A DNA stretch of 8,829 nucleotides from Collinsella sp. (GTDB lineage Bacteria > Actinomycetota > Coriobacteriia > Coriobacteriales > Coriobacteriaceae): the NCBI GenBank assembly GCA_019414325.1, contig DXMG01000010.1, positions 34,237 to 43,065 of the forward strand, written 5' to 3'. The notes under the pieces were generated by a model. That model was not told where the DNA came from. It made no database searches and saw nothing but the letters and a program-made list of their open reading frames with translations. Made by a program: the position numbers and the translations under genes. Positions 1 through 6,598 of the stretch are shown here, piece after piece (positions within the stretch are counted from its first letter, which is position 1; each line of letters begins with the position of its first letter).

Positions 1-171
1 GTGGTATGTGGCACCGGTTGTCGCGAAAATACCGTGGCTGACGTATTTGCTCACTACGATGGCGCGTTTGTCGGCACCTGCTTAAAGCGCGACGGAAAGC
101 TGGATGCCCCGGTTGATGTTGAGCGGGTAGCTCGTTTTATGGCTGCCGCTCGTACGGCGCGAGGGGAGTAG
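1..171 (+). CDS. BtpA/SgcQ family protein, 3' end only
   Basis: The window opens inside a reading frame that gives the last 56 residues of a protein and stops with TAG at 169-171. The visible part starts VVCGTGCRENTVADV and continues with DGAFVGTCLKRDGK, then a proline-valine-aspartate stretch and a short final helix. This is the typical end of the BtpA/SgcQ family: a glycine-rich phosphate-binding-like turn, a 'DGxxVGTxLKxDG' strand and loop, and a 'PVDxxRVxxFM' helix of a TIM barrel. The family was named for BtpA, needed for photosystem I accumulation in cyanobacteria. In heterotrophs such as this one, its members sit in sugar transport and metabolism clusters and their reaction is unproven. 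The stop lies only 6 bases before the kinase start, so the two genes are very probably co-transcribed and may share a pathway. The start and most of the protein lie outside the window. Confidence 0.75.
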   Translation: MVCGTGCRENTVADVFAHYDGAFVGTCLKRDGKLDAPVDVERVARFMAAARTARGE

Positions 172-177
172 GCACCT

Positions 178-1695
178 ATGGCGCTCTATCTGGGTATTGA
201 TATTGGGACAAGCGCCTCTAAAGGCGTTTTAATCGATGATCGATGCAACATCGTTTGCCAAGCCTCTTGTGGACATGAGACGGACAACCCGTGTGACGGA
301 TGGTACCAGCATGATGCCGAGGCCGTTTGGTGGGGCGATTTTTGCCGCTTGTCGCGCGAGCTGGTGGCGCGATCGGGGGTTAACGCGGCACAGATCGGAT
401 GCGTGGGCCTTTCCGCATTGGGCTGCGACTGTGTGCCGGTCGATACCGAGTGCAACGCGCTGGCGCCCGCGATTTTGTATGGAGTCGATGCACGTTCGAA
501 ACCGCAGATTGACGAGCTTCTTTCCGAATATGGGTCAGATCGCGCACGCGAGCTTTTCGGGCACGATCCCTGTTCGTCAGATATTGCTCCCAAGATCTTG
601 TGGTTTAAGGAGAATATGCCCGAGGTGCACGAACGTGCCGCGAAGTTCCTGACGGCGTCATCGTTTCTGTGCGCAAAGTTGACGGGGCGTTTTACGGTGG
701 ACCGTTATTTGGCGGAGGATTTTCTTCCCCTATACGACCGCTTCACTTGGAAGGTTGATGCTCGGGAATGTGCTCGTTTCTGCCGGCCTGACCAGATGGC
801 GGAGGTAATGTCGGCTACCGATATTGCCGGGGTGATTACTCAGCGTGCGGCTGAGGCGACGGGGCTCGCGGCAGGGACACCTGTCTTAGTGGGAACGGGC
901 GACTCTGGTGCCGAGGCCATTTCGACGGGTGTATTTCGTCCCGGCGATATGATGGTTCAGTTGGGGAGTACGGCGTATTTCATCTATCTAGCTGATCATA
1001 TGGTCGATGATGCCCGCCTGTGGCCAGGGACGTTTATCATTCCCGGAACTTACGGGATCTGCGCGGGGACCAATACGGCGGGTGCGCTCACATCGTGGCT
1101 GCGCCAAGAGCTGTATCGCGACGCCGTGGAGGCCGAGGGCCACGGTGGCCCCGATGCATATTCGGTTATGGCGCATGATGCCGCCGGTGTGGCGCCGGGT
1201 GCCGATGGGCTCCTGTGTCTGCCGTACTTTGCGGGGGAGCGCACTCCGCTCAACGATCCCGAGGCGCGTGGCGTCTTCTTTGGCCTGACCGGAAGGCATA
1301 CGCGAGCCCATATGGTTCGTGCCGCCTTGGAAGGCGTCGCGTATACCGTTGCATCCCATGTCGACATTATCGAGCGAGAACATGGACTGCCAATTGGGCG
1401 CATCATGCTTGTCGGAGGTGGAACCAAGAATCCAGTTTGGATGCAGGCTATCGCCGACGTATGTGGGCGCGAGGTCTCGGTTGCCAAGGTTACGGTGGGC
1501 GCATGCTTCGGTGATGCCATCATGGCAGCTCTCGCAGGTGGCGCCTATGCATCATGGGATGAGCTCGCCCAAGTCCTTGGCGTTGCGCAAACAATCGTGC
1601 CTGATATGACTGCCCACGAGTTATATGCGTCGCGCCGTCATATCTTTGACGAATTGTATGCACGCAACCGTGATCTCATGCACGAATTGGTGTAA
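178..1695 (+). CDS. FGGY-family carbohydrate kinase (xylulokinase-like, substrate unknown)
   Basis: This 505-residue cytoplasmic protein should phosphorylate a sugar or polyol with ATP, and its length is normal for the family. The first half is the FGGY N-terminal domain: the phosphate-binding GIDIGTSASKG at 6-16, a xylulokinase-like WYQHDAEAVWW at 42-52, and GVDARS at 102-107. GTGDSGAE at 239-246 holds the probable catalytic base Asp242. The second half has LPYFAGERTPLNDPEARGVF at 348-367 and the adenosine-binding LVGGGTKNPVWMQ at 411-423. The overall pattern resembles XylB. However, the QMHG sugar-contact motif of xylulokinases is replaced by SALGCD at 79-84, so xylulose is unlikely to be the substrate. 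The ATG at 178 follows a GGGGAG ribosome site that overlaps the end of the upstream BtpA-like gene, showing tight coupling. The C-terminus runs into a short convergent intergenic gap. Confidence 0.9.
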   Translation: MALYLGIDIGTSASKGVLIDDRCNIVCQASCGHETDNPCDGWYQHDAEAVWWGDFCRLSRELVARSGVNAAQIGCVGLSALGCDCVPVDTECNALAPAILYGVDARSKPQIDELLSEYGSDRARELFGHDPCSSDIAPKILWFKENMPEVHERAAKFLTASSFLCAKLTGRFTVDRYLAEDFLPLYDRFTWKVDARECARFCRPDQMAEVMSATDIAGVITQRAAEATGLAAGTPVLVGTGDSGAEAISTGVFRPGDMMVQLGSTAYFIYLADHMVDDARLWPGTFIIPGTYGICAGTNTAGALTSWLRQELYRDAVEAEGHGGPDAYSVMAHDAAGVAPGADGLLCLPYFAGERTPLNDPEARGVFFGLTGRHTRAHMVRAALEGVAYTVASHVDIIEREHGLPIGRIMLVGGGTKNPVWMQAIADVCGREVSVAKVTVGACFGDAIMAALAGGAYASWDELAQVLGVAQTIVPDMTAHELYASRRHIFDELYARNRDLMHELV

Positions 1696-1747
1696 TGCTG
1701 CCGAATTGTACTGTCTTCCAAAATAGGGACTGCGTTGTGCGATTTGC

Positions 1748-1765
1748 ATGCCCCTTGGCATTTTT
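1748..1765 (+). terminator. Weak Rho-independent terminator after the sugar kinase
   Basis: A five-base-pair stem, ATGCC with GGCAT, closes a CCTT loop and runs straight into a T tract (1761-1765). It lies about 50 bases after the kinase stop and just before the end of the convergent TatD gene. The stem is short, so termination may be partial. The minus strand has no T tract here, so it would serve only the kinase transcript. Confidence 0.45.
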
Positions 1766-1776
1766 GCCCACAGGAG

Positions 1777-2559
1777 TTAGCGAAGGTCAAAAACAGAGTG
1801 CGCATTTGCTAAAACTGCCGACTCGATGCGCTTTGCGTCACAGTTTTTGAGTGAGGCGATGCGCATCGAGGTCCTTGCGAGCGATCTGATGAGCGACTGC
1901 GCGCTTGTTTCTGTGTTTGGTTCGGCTGGCGCATCGGTCTCGAGCAGTAGACGGTCGAGTGGAATCTGCCGGGCATATTCGCGACCGCGCTTGGTGGCGA
2001 GCATACGCTCGTTCACGGAAAAATAGCAGTTTGCGTTTCGCGCGCGGGCGAGTTCGTTCGAAGTGCCGCTAAACCAGTGGAAGATGATAGCGGGGGAGTC
2101 GGGGTTTGGGATGAGTAGTCCATGCGATTCGAGGACGTCCAGTACGGCTCCTGCCGAACGAACGGCGTGAATTGATATCACGCGCCCGGTAAGAGGATGC
2201 TGCACGAGTGCATCGCAGAGCCGGTTAAGTGCCTGTATTTGTAGCGGCTCACTTCCAGCAAAGCGCGCGGAAAAGTCGAGCCCGACTTCGCCGATGTAGC
2301 GCTCTTGGGCAGCAACTTCGCAAAGCAGATTGACTTCGGCGGGACCGCAGCGGCCGTCGGCGAGCCACCAGGGATGGAGGCCGATGCCCTTGATGACGGT
2401 AGGAAGGCGACGGGTTCGCCCGTGTGCGCTAGCGAAGTCGCGTGGATCGACGCCGCAATCAAATAGACCCAAGCCCAGCGCCGTTGCCTCATCGGCAACG
2501 GCGTCCGGGTGAGCCATTAAATCAAGATGGCAGTGTGCATCAAATAACCGGGGCTCCAT
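1777..2559 (-). CDS. TatD family metal-dependent hydrolase (DNase)
   Basis: This 260-residue protein is the normal size of a TatD-family amidohydrolase-fold hydrolase. These are cytoplasmic enzymes; several family members are metal-dependent 3'-5' exonucleases acting on DNA or RNA. The metal-binding and active-site residues are visible in order: FDAHCHLD with His9 and His11, GLHPWW at 60-65, GEVGLD with Glu91 and Asp95, SIHA with His131, HWFSG with His161, and LLETDAP with Asp209. The sequence is a divergent TatD, with long alanine- and arginine-rich helices at the C-terminus. The start is 14 bases after the tcdA stop on the same strand, with a GGAG-like ribosome site next to that stop, so the two are likely one operon. 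It converges on the FGGY kinase. Family assignment is secure; which TatD subgroup, and its natural substrate, is not. Confidence 0.9.
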   Translation of the reverse strand: MEPRLFDAHCHLDLMAHPDAVADEATALGLGLFDCGVDPRDFASAHGRTRRLPTVIKGIGLHPWWLADGRCGPAEVNLLCEVAAQERYIGEVGLDFSARFAGSEPLQIQALNRLCDALVQHPLTGRVISIHAVRSAGAVLDVLESHGLLIPNPDSPAIIFHWFSGTSNELARARNANCYFSVNERMLATKRGREYARQIPLDRLLLETDAPAEPNTETSAQSLIRSLARTSMRIASLKNCDAKRIESAVLANAHSVFDLR

Positions 2560-2573
2560 CTCGGCGCGCTCCG

Positions 2574-3368
2574 CTAGTCTAGGCGCTGGCCATCGGCACG
2601 CACGTGCTCGGTGCCGCGGCCACTGATCTGGCGGATAACCTCGCCGGCGATCATCTGGCCCATGATGGGCGGCATAAAGCTGGCGGTTCCGAGCTCGGTA
2701 CGCTCGTGGATGTTGGAAGGGTCGCGGGGCTGTGTCTTAACCGATTCCTCGCAGCTAAACAGTACATGTAGGCTCTTGATTCCGCGCTTCTTACATTCTT
2801 TGCGCATAATGCGGCTCATGGGGTCACGTACCGTATCGAAGATGTCGGCAAAGCGGAGGCACTCGGGATGGAGCTTGTTGGCCCCGCCCATGGAGCTAAC
2901 CAAACGAATGTCGTGGTCCTGAGCATATTTGGCAATGGTGAGCTTGGCCGAGATGGTGTCGATGGCGTCGACGACGTAGTCGAGCTTGCCGTCCGTCTGC
3001 TCCAAAACGCTCGCGAAGAACTCGTCGATGTTGTCGCTCAGCAGGTATTCGGTGCGTTTGATAACGGTGGCGGCGGGATTGATATCGCGGATCATGGCAT
3101 CCATCACGTCCACTTTGCGCTTGCCGACGGTGCTGTGAAAGGCGATGGCCTGGCGATTGATATTGCTGGGCGCGATGATGTCCTTGTCCAGAATGACGAA
3201 ATGACCGATGCCGCCGCGGGCGAGTGCCTCGCAGCAGTTGGAGCCCACGCCTCCGCAGCCGAGCACCAGCACCGTGGCGGCGGCGAGTTTGTCGAGCGCC
3301 TCGCGGCCCATGATGATTTCGAGCTTGGTATCGCGCGTCTCGACGAGAGCGGCAGCGGTTTCGGTCAT
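2574..3368 (-). CDS. tcdA: tRNA threonylcarbamoyladenosine dehydratase (ThiF/E1-like)
   Basis: TcdA (also called CsdL or YgdL) uses ATP to cyclise t6A at position 37 of ANN-decoding tRNAs into ct6A. Seen here, counting from the start I prefer: the nucleotide loop GCGGVGS at 37-43, ILDKDIIAPSNINRQ with the adenylation-type Asn and Arg at about 61-73, VGKRKV at 81-86, and VVDAIDT at 132-138. A C-terminal TELGTASFMPPIMGQMIAGEVIRQI segment is typical of the TcdA branch of the E1/MoeB/ThiF superfamily. The length (264 residues) matches TcdA and there is no MoeB-type zinc or rhodanese domain. Two ATGs lie close together. The first (3374) directly abuts the GGAGG ribosome site, while the second (3368) has a 6-base gap, so I start at 3368. 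It is the first gene of a probable two-gene operon with the TatD hydrolase. Confidence 0.9.
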   Translation of the reverse strand: MTETAAALVETRDTKLEIIMGREALDKLAAATVLVLGCGGVGSNCCEALARGGIGHFVILDKDIIAPSNINRQAIAFHSTVGKRKVDVMDAMIRDINPAATVIKRTEYLLSDNIDEFFASVLEQTDGKLDYVVDAIDTISAKLTIAKYAQDHDIRLVSSMGGANKLHPECLRFADIFDTVRDPMSRIMRKECKKRGIKSLHVLFSCEESVKTQPRDPSNIHERTELGTASFMPPIMGQMIAGEVIRQISGRGTEHVRADGQRLD

Positions 3369-3375
3369 AGACATC

Positions 3376-3381
3376 CTCCGA
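3376..3381 (-). promoter_or_regulatory. Ribosome binding site that decides the tcdA start
   Basis: Read on the minus strand, the motif CGGAGG is followed immediately by one ATG and, six bases later, by a second in-frame ATG. Zero spacing cannot support initiation, so the second ATG (first base 3368) is the likely start. Confidence 0.6.
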
Positions 3382-3412
3382 TGGGGAAGCGAATCGTGTT
3401 TTAGCTATTGCC

Positions 3413-3440
3413 ATTATAGGTAATCGCCCATAGGTTGCGA
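3413..3440 (-). promoter_or_regulatory. Candidate promoter of tcdA-tatD
   Basis: On the minus strand there is a perfect TATAAT at 3418-3413. The best -35-like hexamer 16 bases upstream is TCGCAA (3440-3435), which matches the consensus at only three of six positions. The -10 lies about 45 bases before the tcdA start, a reasonable leader length. It is divergent from the regulator promoter on the other strand. Confidence 0.45.
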
Positions 3441-3483
3441 CGGCGCTTACTTTGATGTGGTTTGAAGCATTGAGATTAGATAG

Positions 3484-3499
3484 TTAGACAAACATCTAA
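3484..3499 (+). promoter_or_regulatory. Inverted-repeat operator candidate for the ArsR/SdpR-type regulator
   Basis: The sequence is TTAGA, six bases, TCTAA: a perfect 5+5 dyad. A further TTAGAT copy lies just upstream at 3476-3481, so the half-site occurs three times in 24 bases. The dyad covers the -35 element and part of the spacer of the promoter for the regulator gene. A bound dimer would block RNA polymerase, as expected for autorepression by an ArsR-family protein. Confidence 0.5.
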
Positions 3500-3513
3500 A
3501 TATCGAGTATAGT
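3485..3513 (+). promoter_or_regulatory. Sigma-70-type promoter of the sdpR-sdpI-like operon
   Basis: TAGACA at 3485-3490 and TATAGT at 3508-3513 are separated by exactly 17 bases, and each matches the consensus at five of six positions. The regulator start codon lies 34 bases after the -10. The inverted repeat at 3484-3499 overlaps the -35. Confidence 0.65.
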
Positions 3514-3547
3514 GTGCACGTCATGAGAGATGATGAGAGGAGGTCTT

Positions 3548-3826
3548 ATGCCGGGAGAGGGTTTTAAGGCGCTTGCCGATCCAACGCGACGGCGCATTTT
3601 GGAGTTGCTGCGCGAGGGCAATTGCACGGCGGGGGAGCTTGCCGAGCATTTCGATATCAGTAAGCCGTCGCTGAGCCATCACTTGGCGACGCTCAAAAAC
3701 GCCGGGTTGGTGACCGACGAGCGCCATGGCCAAAACATCGTATACAGCTTAAACACCACCGTCATGCAGGATTTGATTGGCTGGTTTATGGGCTTTACAA
3801 ACACGGAAGGTGATAAGGATGAATAA
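3548..3826 (+). CDS. ArsR-family autorepressor, SdpR-like
   Basis: This is a 92-residue winged-helix repressor. FKALADPTRRRILELL at 6-21 is the classic ArsR first helix. TAGELAEHFDISKPSLSHHL at 27-46 is the helix-turn-helix, and DERHGQNIVYSLN at 57-69 is the beta wing. The metal-binding ELCVCDL-type motif of arsenic or cadmium sensors is absent, which fits the SdpR subgroup. In Bacillus subtilis SdpR represses the sdpRI operon until SdpI, loaded with toxin, holds it at the membrane. The ATG at 3548 is preferred because AGGAGG (3538-3543) lies four bases before it; the in-frame ATGs at 3530 and 3533 fall before the ribosome site. The end overlaps the start of the sdpI-like gene by 8 bases, so the two are translationally coupled. 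Probable DNA target: the dyad at 3484-3499. Confidence 0.85.
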   Translation: MPGEGFKALADPTRRRILELLREGNCTAGELAEHFDISKPSLSHHLATLKNAGLVTDERHGQNIVYSLNTTVMQDLIGWFMGFTNTEGDKDE

Positions 3827-4523
3827 CGAAAACAAGGGCATTCACCCCACGGGGGTATCGTCGCGCGTGTGGATTGCGCTGGTCGCTCTGTGCGTCGCCA
3901 ATGTCGTAGCGCACCTCATGGTGATGCCGAGCTTGCCTGCGCAGATTCCCACGCACTGGGGCGCGAACGGCGCCGTCGACGGTTGGGGTCCTAGCTGGAT
4001 GGCCCCCGCGCTCGGCGTGCTGCCTCTGGCGCTTCTCGCAATGTTCTGCGTGGTGCCGCGCATCGACCCCAAAGGTGAGGCATATCGAACCTCGGGCAAG
4101 TTCTATCAGGGCTTCGTAATCGCCTTTACCTTGTTCATGTGTGCCGTAAGCTGGCTGGGAGAGCTTACGGTCTGGGGCGTGGTGCCGGCGGTCGGTTCGG
4201 TCAACGTGCTGATTTCCGGTGCTATCGGTTTGCTGTCCATCGGCGTAGGCAACTACTTGCCGCGTGTGAAGCAGAACTATACGCTCGGTATCAAGACGCC
4301 TTGGGCGCTTGCCGATCCCGAGAACTGGCGCCGTACGCAGCGCTTTGGCGGTGCCTGCTTTATGGTGCTGGGTGTTGGCCTGATTGCGATGGGCGTGGCA
4401 GGTGCTGTGCTTTCGAATGAAGTCGTCGCCGCGGTGATTGCGGTTCTGGCGTTTGGTTCGGTCGGAGCCGTCTACGTCTACTCGTATCTGCTGTGGCGCA
4501 AATCTCAGCGGGCTGTTCGTTAA
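3819..4523 (+). CDS. SdpI-family membrane protein (DUF1648 plus SdpI domain)
   Basis: This 234-residue integral membrane protein has about six hydrophobic segments, near residues 17-37, 61-80, 97-119, 124-144, 177-197 and 202-226. The N-terminal part carries the DUF1648 signature IPTHWGANGAVDGWG at 43-57. The second half carries the SdpI signature GNYLPRVKQNYTLGIKT at 144-160, followed by PWALADPENWRRTQRFGG. In B. subtilis SdpI gives immunity to the SdpC killing peptide and also acts as its receptor, pulling the repressor SdpR to the membrane. The adjoining SdpR-like gene supports the same two-part circuit here. No sdpC-, sdpA- or sdpB-like gene is in the window, so the protein may sense or resist a peptide made elsewhere. 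Start at 3819: GGAAGG at 3805-3810 is eight bases upstream and the ATG overlaps the regulator's end. An in-frame ATG at 3777 lies inside the regulator and has no ribosome site. Confidence 0.88.
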   Translation: MNNENKGIHPTGVSSRVWIALVALCVANVVAHLMVMPSLPAQIPTHWGANGAVDGWGPSWMAPALGVLPLALLAMFCVVPRIDPKGEAYRTSGKFYQGFVIAFTLFMCAVSWLGELTVWGVVPAVGSVNVLISGAIGLLSIGVGNYLPRVKQNYTLGIKTPWALADPENWRRTQRFGGACFMVLGVGLIAMGVAGAVLSNEVVAAVIAVLAFGSVGAVYVYSYLLWRKSQRAVR

Positions 4524-4530
4524 GGTTGCG

Positions 4531-4640
4531 GAAAACTAGCGTACGCAGTTCATGGTATGTTCTGGGGGATTTTTCCCAGGTAGTATTAGGGGGTATGGGC
4601 AACCATGCCCCTTTTTCGTTACGTTTCAGAGCTAGTTTTC
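4531..4640. repeat. Perfect 10-base inverted repeat enclosing the terminator before ettA
   Basis: GAAAACTAGC at 4531-4540 is the exact reverse complement of GCTAGTTTTC at 4631-4640. The 90 bases between them hold two further hairpins: CTGGG/CCCAG at 4562-4579 and the terminator at 4590-4616. As RNA, this could form a closed multi-branched leader with the terminator as one arm. The role is unknown. Confidence 0.5.
4590..4616 (+). terminator. Rho-independent terminator or attenuator between sdpI-like gene and ettA
   Basis: The stem GGGGTATGG (4590-4598) pairs with CCATGCCCC (4603-4611) over nine base pairs with one G-U, capped by a GCAA (GNRA-type) tetraloop and followed by five T. It would end the sdpR-sdpI transcript. 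If ettA is also transcribed from upstream, it would act as an attenuator, since it lies about 90 bases before the ettA start. I saw no convincing promoter between this hairpin and ettA. Confidence 0.75.
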
Positions 4641-4707
4641 TCATTTCGTTTCCACTAAAGCGAATCAAGAATAGGGAAACAACAGGTAGAAAGGATAAAA
4701 CAGACAA

Positions 4708-6387
4708 ATGGCGGAGTTTATCTACCAGATGTATCAGGCTCGCAAGGCCCATGGCGACAAGGTGATCCTTGACGACGTGACCCTGAGCTTCTACCCCGGT
4801 GCCAAGATCGGCGTCGTGGGCCCCAACGGTATGGGCAAGTCGACCCTGCTCAAGATCATGGCCGGCATCGAGGAGGTCTCCAACGGCGATGCCAAGCTTA
4901 CCCCCGGCTACACCGTGGGTATCCTGCAGCAGGAGCCGCCGCTCGACGACGACAAGACCGTCATCGAGAACGTGCGCATGGCATTTGGCGACATGATCGC
5001 CAAGGTCGATCGCTTCAACAAGATCGGCGAGGAGATGTGCGACCCGGATTGCGACATGGACGCCCTCATGGCCGAGATGGGAAAGCTCCAGGACGAGATC
5101 GACGCCGCCGACGGCTGGGATATCGATTCCAAGCTCGGCCAGGCCATGGACGCCCTGCAGCTGCCCGATTCCGACATGCCGGTCAACGTACTTTCCGGCG
5201 GCGAGCGCCGTCGCGTGGCCCTGTGCAAGCTGCTGCTCGAAGCTCCCGACCTGCTGCTGCTCGACGAGCCCACGAACCACCTGGACGCCGAGTCGATCCT
5301 GTGGCTCGAGCACTTCCTGCACAACTACCAGGGCGCGGTGCTTGCCGTCACACACGATCGCTACTTCCTGGATAACGTTGCCGAGTGGATCTGCGAGGTC
5401 GACCGCGGTCACCTTTATCCCTACAAGGGCAATTACTCCACGTATCTGGAGACCAAGGCCGCGCGTATCGAGGCCCAGGGCAACCGTGACGCCAAGCTCG
5501 CCAAGCGCATGGAGGCCGAGCTCGAGTGGGTACGCAGCTCGCCCAAGGCTCGCCAGGCCAAGAACAAGGCCCGTCTGGCTCGCTACGAGGAGATGGAGGC
5601 CGAGGCCCGCGCAAGCCAGAAGCTCGACTGGACCGACATCCGCATCCCTGTGGGCCCGCGTCTGGGCAACAAGGTGCTCGAGGCCCATCACCTGCACAAG
5701 GAGTTCGATGGCCGCGTGCTCATCGACGACCTTTCGTTCACCCTGCCGCGCAACGGCATCGTGGGCGTCATCGGCCCCAACGGTGTGGGCAAGACTACGC
5801 TCTTCAAGACCATCGTGGGCCTGGAGCCGCTGACCTCGGGCGAGCTCGAGGTGGGCGAGACCGTCAAGATTTCTTACGTCGACCAGAACCGTTCCGGCAT
5901 CGACCCCGACAAGAACCTGTGGGAGGTCGTCTCGGACGGCCTGGACCACATGATGGTCGGCGAGACCGAGGTTCCGAGCCGCGCTTATGTGGCGAGCTTT
6001 GGCTTTAAGGGCCAGGACCAGCAGAAGCGCGCCGGCGTGCTCTCCGGTGGCGAGCGCAACCGTCTGAACTTGGCGCTCACGCTCAAGCAGGGCGGCAACC
6101 TGCTGCTGCTCGACGAGCCCACGAACGACCTCGACGTCGAGACGCTGTCCTCGCTCGAGGCGGCACTGCTCGAGTTCCCGGGCTGCTCGGTGGTCATTAG
6201 CCACGACCGTATGTTCCTGGACCGCGTCGCCACGCACATCCTGGCGTGGGAGGGCACCGATGAGAATCCGGGCAACTGGTATTGGTTCGAGGGCAACTTC
6301 GAGGCCTATCAGGCCAACCGTATCGAGCGCCTGGGCGAGGACGCAGCCCAGCCGCATCGTATTCACCGCAAGCTGACGCGCGATTAG
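4708..6387 (+). CDS. ettA: Energy-dependent translational throttle protein EttA (ABC-F ATPase)
   Basis: This 559-residue soluble ABC-F protein matches E. coli EttA (555 residues) along its whole length. EttA binds the ribosomal E site and, depending on ADP/ATP level, restrains or releases entry into the elongation cycle. ATPase domain 1 has Walker A GPNGMGKST at 38-46, signature LSGGE at 162-166, Walker B LLLLDEPTNHLD at 182-193 with catalytic Glu187, and the THDR switch at 215-218. The arm insert lies at about 95-140. The charged interdomain linker at about 245-320 contains ELEWVRSSPKARQAKNKARL. Domain 2 has GPNGVGKTT at 356-364, LSGGE at 445-449, LLLLDEPTND at 465-474 with Glu470, and ISHDR at 497-501. 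The start has a modest AAAGGA site 12 bases upstream. It ends with two consecutive TAG stops. Codon use is strongly GC-biased, as for a highly expressed host gene. Confidence 0.96.
   Translation: MAEFIYQMYQARKAHGDKVILDDVTLSFYPGAKIGVVGPNGMGKSTLLKIMAGIEEVSNGDAKLTPGYTVGILQQEPPLDDDKTVIENVRMAFGDMIAKVDRFNKIGEEMCDPDCDMDALMAEMGKLQDEIDAADGWDIDSKLGQAMDALQLPDSDMPVNVLSGGERRRVALCKLLLEAPDLLLLDEPTNHLDAESILWLEHFLHNYQGAVLAVTHDRYFLDNVAEWICEVDRGHLYPYKGNYSTYLETKAARIEAQGNRDAKLAKRMEAELEWVRSSPKARQAKNKARLARYEEMEAEARASQKLDWTDIRIPVGPRLGNKVLEAHHLHKEFDGRVLIDDLSFTLPRNGIVGVIGPNGVGKTTLFKTIVGLEPLTSGELEVGETVKISYVDQNRSGIDPDKNLWEVVSDGLDHMMVGETEVPSRAYVASFGFKGQDQQKRAGVLSGGERNRLNLALTLKQGGNLLLLDEPTNDLDVETLSSLEAALLEFPGCSVVISHDRMFLDRVATHILAWEGTDENPGNWYWFEGNFEAYQANRIERLGEDAAQPHRIHRKLTRD
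5249..5277 (+). repeat. 29-base direct repeat, copy 1 (ettA Walker B of domain 1)
   Basis: The 29 bases coding for the Walker B core LLLLDEPTN in the first ATPase domain are identical to those at 6098-6126 in the second domain. The offset is 849 bases, a multiple of three. The identity reflects the same protein motif written with the same preferred codons, possibly kept identical by gene conversion. Confidence 0.7.
6098..6126 (+). repeat. 29-base direct repeat, copy 2 (ettA Walker B of domain 2)
   Basis: This is the second copy of the identical 29-base Walker B stretch, 849 bases after the first. The two copies differ immediately afterwards, in the codon for His (domain 1) or Asp (domain 2). 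Confidence 0.7.
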
Positions 6388-6395
6388 TAGCAAGT

Positions 6396-6425
6396 AGAAA
6401 GGCCGCCAGCAAGGGCGGCCTTTCT
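6396..6425 (+). terminator. Strong Rho-independent terminator of ettA
   Basis: AGAAAGGCCGCC pairs perfectly with GGCGGCCTTTCT (12 base pairs) around a six-base loop. It begins nine bases after the first ettA stop. The T-rich end is short and interrupted by C, but the GC-rich stem is strong. The A-rich left flank may let it work in the other direction as well. Confidence 0.85.
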
Positions 6426-6462
6426 TGTAGCAATTGCACTGCAGCTATGCCCTGGCTGCTGG

Positions 6463-6479
6463 TTTGATTCATAATCAAA
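6463..6479. repeat. 17-base palindrome, possible operator
   Basis: TTTGATT and AATCAAA are perfect seven-base arms around CAT. The three-base spacer and A/T-rich arms look like a site for a dimeric regulator. No T tract follows, so it is not a terminator. It lies about 190 bases before the next start codon, far for a simple repressor site. Confidence 0.4.
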
Positions 6480-6598
6480 GTCATCTCTTTGGGATTAAAG
6501 CCCGTTTTTGCTATGAGTGATTTTCTAATTCCGTTTAAAACGTAAAGACGTATTGGGCTACAAGGACATAAGCAAATCGAATTGAAATATAACCAGTG

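Noticed and set aside
2868..3404. Open frame of 178 codons on the plus strand opposite tcdA
   Set aside because: Low-complexity Asp/Val/Ala/Gly-rich shadow of tcdA without a recognisable motif.
4552..4635. Possible 27-residue leader peptide before ettA
   Set aside because: It has an ATG and a stop inside the structured leader but no ribosome binding site, and the terminator stem lies within it.
4360..6393. Very long open frame on the minus strand opposite ettA (677 codons)
   Set aside because: It is antisense to an unmistakable ettA. It is rich in His, Val, Leu, Ala and Gly as expected from mirrored GC-biased codons, and has no domain or ribosome site.
6463..6479. The palindrome at 6463-6479 as a second terminator
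   Set aside because: The arms are A/T-rich with only one G-C pair each, and no T tract follows.
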